Shown here in pieces: positions 14,892 through 19,416 of a stretch of 19,416 nucleotides of DNA. The position numbers and the translations under genes are program-made. The notes under the pieces were generated by a model, which had not been told where the DNA came from, searched no databases, and saw only the letters and a list, made by a program, of their open reading frames with translations. The number at the start of each line of letters is the position of its first letter. The first letter of the stretch is position 1. This DNA comes from an uncultured Woeseia sp. (lineage in GTDB: Bacteria; Pseudomonadota; Gammaproteobacteria; Steroidobacterales; Woeseiaceae), in the NCBI GenBank assembly GCA_937925605.1, contig CALALV010000114.1:1-19416 (forward strand). The letters run 5' to 3'.

Positions 14892-15440
14892 TTATCGATC
14901 TGCCGTTTCCACGGCGTAGCCGGAACGGCTTGGGTAGGTAAGAAGGTAGAGCAGTAGCAGAATGCCTGCGACGGGCACAAATACGATGAGTTGCCACCAG
15001 GGGCTGAGTCCGGCATCCCGCAGGCGCCGGGTGCAGGCCGCGACCCACGGTACCAGCACGAGCAAGGATGCGACCTGCAGCGGCAGCATCGCCGGGAACT
15101 GGCTGAGCAGCGTAGCCAGGGCCAGCAGCATCGACACGCCGAGCGTGAACCACCAGAACTCCACCCGCGGCGTATGGCCGCCAAACTCTAGACCGCGCAT
15201 CACGCCGTCGCGCATTGCCACGAGGGCCGATTCACCAGGCTCAGCGTCGCGCTGCAGCAGGGTCTCGGCCGGCACTTCGAAGACGGCAGCCAGGGCCTGC
15301 AGGGACTCGCCGGAGATCCTGGTGCCCGATTCAAGCCGCTGGATGGTCCGGAGGTTCAGGCCGCTGAGCGTCGCTAACTGCTCCTGCGACCACTGGCGAG
15401 CCTTGCGCAACTCCCGAATCCGGGCGCTGTTGGCCTGCAT
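14892..15440 (-). CDS. XRE-type HTH protein with a C-terminal DUF805 membrane domain
   Basis: A 182-aa protein. Residues 6-62 form a Cro/C1-type helix-turn-helix ('IRELRKARQWSQEQLATLSG' then 'NLRTIQRLESG'), and residues about 85-172 match DUF805: 'FWWF' at 95-98, 'RRLRDAGLSPWWQL' at 138-151 and hydrophobic helices at about 99-113, 119-135 and 150-168. It would be a membrane-bound DNA-binding regulator, the membrane part perhaps sensing a signal. Fusions of these two domains are known, but I know of no described pathway. GAGGGAGA precedes the ATG. A TATGAT -10 and an operator of phased repeats lie just upstream, suggesting autoregulation. Eroded attC copies on both sides mark it as a probable old cassette. 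Confidence 0.85.
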   Translation of the reverse strand: MQANSARIRELRKARQWSQEQLATLSGLNLRTIQRLESGTRISGESLQALAAVFEVPAETLLQRDAEPGESALVAMRDGVMRGLEFGGHTPRVEFWWFTLGVSMLLALATLLSQFPAMLPLQVASLLVLVPWVAACTRRLRDAGLSPWWQLIVFVPVAGILLLLYLLTYPSRSGYAVETADR

Positions 15441-15475
15441 AAGTCTCCCTCGACGCTCGCTGCCTGGATCGCGCC

Positions 15476-15481
15476 ATCATA
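15476..15481 (-). promoter_or_regulatory. -10 element of the XRE-DUF805 promoter
   Basis: TATGAT on the minus strand, about 35 bases before ATG 15440, giving a leader of roughly 28 nt. The -35 position (about 15499-15504) is poor, and the phased operator repeats begin directly upstream of it. Confidence 0.45.
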
Positions 15482-15505
15482 GCGCCCTGCGTCTGTTTCC
15501 CGTGA

Positions 15506-15543
15506 CGACACGGCTACGACACGGATGCGACACCCGCGTGTCG
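15506..15543. promoter_or_regulatory. Operator-like array: three CGACAC repeats at 11-bp steps plus an inverted copy
   Basis: CGACAC occurs on the plus strand at 15506, 15517 and 15528, exactly one helical turn (11 bp) apart. The last pairs with GTGTCG at 15538 to form a 6-4-6 palindrome. Same-face spacing and position just upstream of the XRE-DUF805 promoter fit a cooperative binding site for that regulator. The rest of 15441-15747 shows no gene. Confidence 0.55.
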
Positions 15544-15618
15544 ATACGCAACGGAACGGCCTCGCGCAGGAAAAAGCCAGGGACCGGAATGGCCCGGAGG
15601 CAGCCGAACAGGTTCGAT

Positions 15619-15637
15619 AGCCCGCATGGCGGGTTTT
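15619..15637 (+). terminator. Possible plus-strand hairpin terminator
   Basis: AGCCCGC-ATG-GCGGGTT followed by TT forms a short G+C stem with a small T-run on the plus strand. No plus-strand gene leads into it, so it may instead be a fortuitous hairpin in the upstream region of the XRE-DUF805 gene. Confidence 0.25.
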
Positions 15638-15747
15638 CGGATCGCGCGGCGTCCGCACTGGGGGTCAGGCCTGCCACCCGGCATCCGAAGCCCCGCGGAG
15701 GGTCACGACGACTCGGGCGCTGCGGCCCATCGTCCAGGCTCAGCCGA

Positions 15748-15821
15748 GGCTTACGCTGACCGCCTGGAGCAGCAGCGCAAAGTGGGCAGGGTCAAGCAGC
15801 GGGCGCAGCGTTTCGCTATGC
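15748..15821 (-). repeat. Truncated attC remnant
   Basis: It starts GGCTTAC (intact form GGCTAAC), lacks about 24 bases of the left arm, then keeps GACCGCCTGGAGCAGCAGCG, GGGCAGGGTCAAGC and GGGCGCAGCG of the family consensus. It ends with GCTATGC in place of GTTAGGC. At 74 bp instead of 97, folding into a recombination-competent hairpin is unlikely. It follows the stop of the secreted 'EEIVVTGSR' gene by two bases. Confidence 0.75.
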
Positions 15822-15822
15822 T

Positions 15823-16518
15823 CTATCGGGCACAATTCGAAACTTCGATAGCGTAATGAATAAACAGCGTCAGCTCCGAAACGCTGGTTCGCTCCCACTG
15901 GACTCGTCCTTCCAGGCCCTTCAGCGTGAAATCGCAATCACCCTGCAGGGCCTCGCTGATTCTCGACCGTTCTGCACCAATACGCCGGATGATTTCGTAC
16001 CGGTATTGTTCGGGACCGATAACGCTGAGGCCTATATCGCCGAGCGGCAGGACCTCCGTTCGTCCGTCCTTCCTCGAGCCCTCGATGAACTCCCGCAAAT
16101 CTGCGATCCGGGACTTCACGGATAGTCCCTGGTTCAGCTCGACCTTCGCATAGATATCGACGAAGCTCGTGTCGATCCTTTGCCTGTCCTCGATAAGCTC
16201 CAGGGAGTTGTCGTCTAGATTGATCGGCTCGAGAAAGCCCTCACCGTACGAAAGGGCCATGCCGGGCATGGAATCCGCACGCTCGAGCAGATTCCTGATT
16301 GTTGTAAGGATTTCCTCGCGGCGCCTGTCCGGGGCGCGGCTGTCGTTTACCAACCGGATGTTCTGGACGAGGAAGTCGGCTGTCCTGGTAACCGTCACGG
16401 CGGGCATTTCATAGTAATCGACATCGACCCTGGATCCGGTGACGACGATTTCTTCGAGTTCGGCAGCGGAGACAGCAGTACTGGCGAGCATCAGGATCGT
16501 GGGCCACAGGCGTCTCAT
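15823..16518 (-). CDS. Secreted protein with an 'EEIVVTGSR' N-terminus, unknown function (SIMPL-like?)
   Basis: A 231-aa protein with a Sec signal (RRLWPTILMLASTAVSA, cut near residue 18). The mature protein begins AELEEIVVTGSRV, the phrase usually found at the start of TonB-dependent receptor plugs, but no plug or barrel follows. Instead comes 'YYEMPAVTVTRTADFLVQNI', an Arg-rich helix, and alternating strands and helices ending in 'ELTLFIHYAIEVSNC'. The pattern resembles periplasmic SIMPL-type (DUF541) proteins, though I cannot confirm that. AAGGAG lies ten bases before ATG 16518. The gene is bounded by degenerate attC copies at 15748 and 16541 and is probably an old cassette. It may be a TonB-interacting periplasmic protein, but that is inference. 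Confidence 0.7.
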   Translation of the reverse strand: MRRLWPTILMLASTAVSAAELEEIVVTGSRVDVDYYEMPAVTVTRTADFLVQNIRLVNDSRAPDRRREEILTTIRNLLERADSMPGMALSYGEGFLEPINLDDNSLELIEDRQRIDTSFVDIYAKVELNQGLSVKSRIADLREFIEGSRKDGRTEVLPLGDIGLSVIGPEQYRYEIIRRIGAERSRISEALQGDCDFTLKGLEGRVQWERTSVSELTLFIHYAIEVSNCAR

Positions 16519-16540
16519 TTCAGGTTGCTCCTTCTGGATG

Positions 16541-16637
16541 GGCTAACGACGAAGCGCACAAGCACCTGGCGCGGGCCGCCTGGGGCAGCAGCGCAAGGCG
16601 GGTCGGCTTAAGTGGCGGGTGCGGCGCATTGCAAGAT
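16541..16637 (-). repeat. attC site, full length but with one inactivated core box
   Basis: It is exactly 97 bp like the intact copies. The left box (GGCTAAC) is intact; the right box is GCAAGAT where GTTRRRY is expected, so the essential GTT triplet is lost. The centre and arms carry several substitutions (e.g. GGGCAGCAGCGCAAGGCGGG). It is the first decayed site going left from the intact array. Confidence 0.85.
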
Positions 16638-16654
16638 GCCGGGTCACTCCGCTA

Positions 16655-17242
16655 CTACCAGGTTTTCTCTACTTCGTCGAAAGCGCGTAAATACAATTCC
16701 GCAGCAAGTGGCGGAGCTGCCAGAACATCGAGCCATTCGATCCCGTTGTTCCGCGATAGCATGAAATTAACTACATCGGCACGATTCGCCATCGACTTCG
16801 CGAATCGCAGCGCAGAAGGTGTATGCCCCGCGCCCAGGTTGCCGAATACCCAGAGGTTTCGGCAATACTTGAATACGGACAGCTGCCTGATGCGTTGCGC
16901 CGTAACGATAATTACAATACTTCCCCGCTTTCCACCGATAGCATTCCAGAACAACTCGTGACCATGGACAGGGTCCCCGGTCAGTCTGACACGAAATTTA
17001 CCTTGCTTCGGCTCCAAAAGCCTTTGAGCAGCGGAATACACAGCGGACTTTGGCTCGAGTCCATATGCCCAGCATTCAGAAGCAGCCTTCAATAGCGGGG
17101 CAACTACAGAGTCGTGGATCGAAAAATGCGCGCTCTCGTTTTCCCAAATCTTTTCTTTGGCTACCAGGCCGACCGTAAAATGACCGTGCCGCTTAACCTC
17201 CGCAAGCATTCTTTCGTGAGCCGGGTCGAGGACAGCTCTCAT
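16655..17242 (-). CDS. Cassette-encoded protein of unknown function
   Basis: A 195-aa protein, apparently cytoplasmic. It begins MRAVLDPAHERMLAEVKRHG and contains strands 'GSIVIIVTAQRI' and 'NLWVFGNLG', a helix 'PSALRFAKSMANRADVVNFM' and a C-terminal 'WLDVLAAPPLAAELYLRAFD'. No signal peptide, membrane helix or recognised motif is present. Base composition is visibly more AT-rich than the left half of the window, fitting independent acquisition. The ATG lies five bases from the attC core: the only purine-rich stretch upstream is the AGG of GTTAGGT itself. The stop is 17 bases from the next attC. Confidence 0.7.
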   Translation of the reverse strand: MRAVLDPAHERMLAEVKRHGHFTVGLVAKEKIWENESAHFSIHDSVVAPLLKAASECWAYGLEPKSAVYSAAQRLLEPKQGKFRVRLTGDPVHGHELFWNAIGGKRGSIVIIVTAQRIRQLSVFKYCRNLWVFGNLGAGHTPSALRFAKSMANRADVVNFMLSRNNGIEWLDVLAAPPLAAELYLRAFDEVEKTW

Positions 17243-17246
17243 TGGG

Positions 17247-17343
17247 ACCTAACGCCTGAGCTCACCCGCACTTGAGGCAGGCCGCCTGGAGCGGCAGCGC
17301 AAGGCGGGCTGGGTCAAGTGACGGGTGCAGCGATTTGTTAGGC
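17247..17343 (-). repeat. Integron attC site (intact, 97 bp)
   Basis: It runs from ACCTAAC (17247-17253) to GTTAGGC (17337-17343), both matching RYYYAAC/GTTRRRY. The arms CACCCGCACTTGA and TCAAGTGACGGGTG pair except for one extra base in the second, and the centre CCGCCT...AGGCGG forms the terminal hairpin. The extra base lies in the arm next to the preceding gene's stop, the L'' side, which fits cassettes read on the minus strand. Confidence 0.92.
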
Positions 17344-17357
17344 GGCTTATGTGGCGG

Positions 17358-18197
17358 TTACTGATTTCCATCGGCGACCTCAGTCTTTTTCGTGGCTCTC
17401 ATGAGTTCTTCTGCTTCCCGCAAGATTCTCGCCGAACGATCCAAACTGTCCTGATCCAAATCCTCGCCTCTGAGGTCATGACGCAACTGTGCTAAAAGCA
17501 ATGTCTTGAGCTCTTCGACTAAATAATGATATCCGTTTGCGCCGGCGCGACTCAGATACTCGGCTTGGTGGGGAAGAACCGCTTCGACCAGACTTGTAAC
17601 CTTTTCTGTATTCAGAAAATCTGGCTGGCCAAGTCCTGACTTCAGCATCATCAGTTGGGAAACTGCATGGATACCAATCGCTTGGTAGGCAGAGAAGATC
17701 GCCCAAGATAGATCTGAAACGAATGGGCGCACATGAGAGGCCTTGGCCAGCTTCATTTTATCGAGATCGATCGAACCACCGATGACTTCGAATATCTCTC
17801 GAAACTTCGGGTTCGTCGCAGTTTCCTTCGCGGCTGCCTCGAATTTCACAGTTGCCATCCAGGCTAATGCAACTTCAGCGGGCCCCATTGCAACGACCGC
17901 CGACCAAAGCTTTTCGATTCCCTCGACCCTTTTTTTATCTAGCAACGACTGTCTTGAGGCAAGACCAGAAAGAGCCCCGCCCCGGAGTGCCTCGATCTGC
18001 GCGTCCTTTCTGCGCAGGTCCGCCTTCAGTTGTTCCTCACTAGCCCGCAATTCAGTTTTGAGGCTCTCGAGCTTTGCATCAAACTCATGCTGTACCGCGT
18101 TCCTAAGGCGTGTGATCAGTAGCGATCGCCCTAACCACAAAGCCGCAGCTACTACTCCCGCAGTCGTGAGGGAAGGAACCCAGTCGGTGAAGTCCAT
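17358..18197 (-). CDS. Membrane-anchored coiled-coil protein (integron cassette)
   Basis: A 279-aa protein. One transmembrane helix at residues 9-28 (LTTAGVVAAALWLGRSLLIT) follows a short periplasmic start. A charged coiled coil (about 33-73, 'FDAKLESLKTELRASEEQLK' onward) leads to a roughly 200-residue helical cytoplasmic domain containing 'RPFVSDLSWAIFSAYQAIGI', 'LPHQAEYLSRAGANGYHYLV' and 'ELKTLLLAQLRHDL'. I recall similar proteins recurring in accessory regions, but no function is established to my knowledge. The start is 12-16 bases from the attC core and has no close Shine-Dalgarno other than AGGCGG in the core region. The stop is 14 bases from the next attC, so the gene fills its cassette completely. 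Confidence 0.8.
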   Translation of the reverse strand: MDFTDWVPSLTTAGVVAAALWLGRSLLITRLRNAVQHEFDAKLESLKTELRASEEQLKADLRRKDAQIEALRGGALSGLASRQSLLDKKRVEGIEKLWSAVVAMGPAEVALAWMATVKFEAAAKETATNPKFREIFEVIGGSIDLDKMKLAKASHVRPFVSDLSWAIFSAYQAIGIHAVSQLMMLKSGLGQPDFLNTEKVTSLVEAVLPHQAEYLSRAGANGYHYLVEELKTLLLAQLRHDLRGEDLDQDSLDRSARILREAEELMRATKKTEVADGNQ

Positions 18198-18213
18198 GAT
18201 CAGCTAGATAGCC

Positions 18214-18310
18214 GCCTAACGCCCGCGCTCACCCGCACTTGACGCAGGCCGCCCGGAGCGGCAGCGAAAGGCGGGCTGGGTCAAGTGACGGGTGCAGCGT
18301 GTTGTTAGCT
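18214..18310 (-). repeat. Integron attC site (intact, 97 bp)
   Basis: Ends GCCTAAC (18214-18220) and GTTAGCT (18304-18310; one base off GTTRRRY). Arms and centre are nearly identical to the copy at 17247. The stop codon TAA of brnA (18305-18307) lies inside the core box. Confidence 0.92.
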
Positions 18311-18559
18311 GGCGTCACGAAGTTCTTCACGAACTACTCTCCGAAGCGTTTCTTCAAGTGGCTCGTATGAATGCTCGATATGCGCGCGAAGAGCCTTGTT
18401 GATCAAGGTTTGATAGTTTCCGCCGCCGGCTTCATGCACTTGCTTCTTGAACCAGTTGATTACGTCCTCGTCCAGACGAATAGTTATTCGAGACTTGCCA
18501 CTCGACGCGGGAAGTACCGCACCACGCTTCCCTTTGCTGAAATCGTATTCTTTCCTCAT
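18305..18559 (-). CDS. brnA: BrnA family ribbon-helix-helix antitoxin
   Basis: An 84-aa protein with the BrnA pattern: the N-terminal EYDFSKGKRGAVLP stretch that covers the toxin, the DNA-binding strand 'SRITIRLDEDVINWFKKQ' and the helix 'GGGNYQTLINKALRAHIE'. BrnA dimers neutralise BrnT and repress their own operon. GAGGAAA gives it a strong ribosome site inside the brnT end, and its ATG overlaps the brnT stop (ATGA), so translation of the two is coupled in favour of the antitoxin. Its stop codon is within the attC core. A palindromic operator sits upstream of brnT. Confidence 0.93.
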   Translation of the reverse strand: MRKEYDFSKGKRGAVLPASSGKSRITIRLDEDVINWFKKQVHEAGGGNYQTLINKALRAHIEHSYEPLEETLRRVVREELRDAS

Positions 18560-18828
18560 TTCGTTTCCTCGTAGCGACGTCGCTCCTGTTTCGAGGCTTT
18601 CCGGGAAGAGATGATTCGGATGTTGTTGTCGCGGAGTGCGAATGCCGTGACAAGAATCCGGCCATAGGGGTCCATGCCCATGGAGATAAACCTCTCCTCG
18701 CCAACGGCGTCCGGGTCTTCGGCCGTGATCGCGTTCGGATCCTCAAGAGCAATGACGGCGTCCGCGAAGTCAACGCCGTGCTTATGGGCATTCGTGACTG
18801 CTTTGGCAGGATCCCACTCTACGCCCAT
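18556..18828 (-). CDS. brnT: BrnT family ribonuclease toxin
   Basis: A 90-aa protein of normal BrnT length. Family landmarks in order: 'EWDPAKAVTNAHKHGVDF' (Trp5, Asp6, Lys9, Asn13, Lys16-His17-Gly18), 'LEDP' (29-31), 'EERFISMG' (44-51), 'RIISSRKASKQERRRYE' (71-87). BrnT is a RelE-fold ribonuclease that halts translation until bound by BrnA. The ATG at 18828 has no Shine-Dalgarno and coincides with the predicted transcription start of its own promoter, so a leaderless mRNA is likely. As a toxin-antitoxin cassette it may stabilise the array against deletion. Confidence 0.93.
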   Translation of the reverse strand: MGVEWDPAKAVTNAHKHGVDFADAVIALEDPNAITAEDPDAVGEERFISMGMDPYGRILVTAFALRDNNIRIISSRKASKQERRRYEETK

Positions 18829-18835
18829 GAGACGG

Positions 18836-18865
18836 AGTGTATGTACAACTGTACACCGCTGTCAA
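18836..18865 (-). promoter_or_regulatory. brnTA promoter with operator in its spacer
   Basis: On the minus strand a perfect -35 TTGACA (18860-18865) and a -10 TACACT (18836-18841) are 18 bases apart. The palindrome TGTACA-GT-TGTACA (18842-18855) fills the spacer and is the likely BrnA operator. Predicted start of transcription is within one or two bases of the brnT ATG. Confidence 0.7.
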
Positions 18866-18888
18866 CGCCTGCGGGAGGGTTGAGCGCC

Positions 18889-18985
18889 AGCTAACGTCTA
18901 AGCTCACACGCACTTGACGCAGGTCGCCTGGAGCGGCAGCGGAAGGCGGGCTGAGTCAAGGGGCGGGTGCAGCGCATTGTTAGAG
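18889..18985 (-). repeat. Integron attC site (intact, 97 bp)
   Basis: Ends AGCTAAC (18889-18895) and GTTAGAG (18979-18985; last base off consensus). The arms ACACGCACTTGA/TCAAGGGGCGGGTG are slightly less paired than in the other copies. The centre CGCCTGGAGCGGCAGCGGAA is conserved. Confidence 0.9.
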
Positions 18986-18998
18986 CGCCGCACCATGG

Positions 18999-19349
18999 CT
19001 ATTTTGGAACCTTTTGAAATCCATTCTCAAGCGCTCCTTTCGGATATTGATGGCGTACTCGATAGAACTCTCCAACAGCCTCAACTTCAAGCGTTGTTGC
19101 GCCGCCGCCCGCTTTGCCAGAGGCACTTAAGAAATGCATGAGATCGTCTGCAACAAGAAACTCTGCGACATCATGATCCGGCGAATCGTCTCTCTTGAGA
19201 ATAAAGAACTGCGTCCCACGATCTCCGAGGGGCCGCCGATCTCTTCTAAATTTGGCCACTTGAGCCGGAAGCGACAATAGTCCGCCGATCAATCCGAGGA
19301 CTGCAAGTAAAGCCGCCAAGGTAACGCCGATTATTTCAACGAAGTGCAT
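18999..19349 (-). CDS. Small single-pass membrane protein (integron cassette)
   Basis: A 116-aa protein with one N-terminal transmembrane helix (residues about 5-27, IIGVTLAALLAVLGLIGGLL), a basic stop-transfer 'KFRRDRR' and a soluble part of about 80 residues ('GTQFFILKRDDSPDHDVAEF', 'LEVEAVGEFYRVRHQYPKG'). I recognise no family. The ATG at 19349 directly follows a GTTAGGT heptamer, and the stop is 13 bases before the attC. No separate ribosome site is visible beyond TTAGG. It is the youngest complete cassette in the window if the integrase is to the right. Confidence 0.65.
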   Translation of the reverse strand: MHFVEIIGVTLAALLAVLGLIGGLLSLPAQVAKFRRDRRPLGDRGTQFFILKRDDSPDHDVAEFLVADDLMHFLSASGKAGGGATTLEVEAVGEFYRVRHQYPKGALENGFQKVPK

Positions 19350-19359
19350 ACCTAACGCG

Positions 19360-19416
19360 CTCTAACGTCTGCGCTCACACGCACTTGACGCAGACCGCCT
19401 GGAGCGGCAGCGCAAG
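19360..19416 (-). repeat. Integron attC site, cut by the window end
   Basis: It starts CTCTAAC (19360-19366) and continues through the left arm CTCACACGCACTTGACGCAG into the centre CCGCCTGGAGCGGCAGCGCA, where the window stops. It shows the array continues to the right. Confidence 0.9.

Larger units (their letters stand above)
14705..19416 (-). mobile_element. Integron gene-cassette array (distal part)
   Basis: Consecutive cassettes on the minus strand, bounded by the G^TT cleavage points: 18895-19365 (small membrane protein), 18220-18894 (brnTA), 17253-18219 (coiled-coil membrane protein), 16547-17252 (unknown), then about 15754-16546 and 14710-15753 with eroded sites. Each intact cassette starts and ends with complementary 10-11 base tracts. 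Neither integrase nor attI is inside the window. Confidence 0.88.

Overview
This is a GC-rich bacterial window with every credible gene on the minus strand. Twin-arginine and lipoprotein export signals, Shine-Dalgarno sites and the gene families (GFA, RDD, VOC, GNAT, YdeI/OmpD-associated, BrnTA, an 'EEIVVTGSR' secreted protein) suggest a proteobacterium, probably a gammaproteobacterium. I cannot assign it more closely. No rRNA, tRNA, CRISPR array or integrase gene is visible.

Right part (about 14.7-19.4 kb): an integron gene-cassette array. Three complete copies of a 97-bp attC site (17247, 18214, 18889) and one cut by the window end (19360) have RYYYAAC/GTTRRRY-type ends, long imperfect inverted arms with an extra base in one arm, and a near-identical central hairpin. 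Between them lie one-gene or two-gene cassettes, all read leftwards: a small membrane protein, a brnT-brnA toxin-antitoxin pair with its own promoter and operator, a membrane-anchored coiled-coil protein, and an unrecognised 195-aa protein. Further left the same site recurs in steadily worse condition: at 16541 full length with one broken core box, at 15748 with the left arm missing, at 14705 only the centre and right arm. These remnants separate a secreted 'EEIVVTGSR' protein, an XRE-DUF805 membrane regulator and a secreted CARDB-like lipoprotein. Cassettes enter next to attI, and the genes point left, so attI and the integrase should lie beyond the right edge, with the oldest cassettes on the left. 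The decay gradient fits this.

Left part (1 to about 13.5 kb): about 20 closely spaced minus-strand genes with no detectable attC. They include an unusual thrombospondin-type-3/ORF12-like serine hydrolase lipoprotein, SRPBCC, two GFA zinc proteins, an RDD membrane protein, a YdeI/OmpD-associated protein, a lipoprotein, a secreted cyclase-family hydrolase, a Tat-exported FMN alpha-hydroxy-acid oxidase carrying a CxxCH motif, a GNAT acetyltransferase and a VOC protein. Among them are two small families of membrane-anchored proteins with one N-terminal helix: family A (4279, 10857, 12017) and family B (2509, 10077 and a degenerate copy at 7442). Identical orientation and functionally unrelated neighbours resemble cassette content, so this part may be an older array whose recombination sites are gone, but the sequence alone does not prove it. 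A plausible intrinsic terminator at 13593-13627 separates the two parts.
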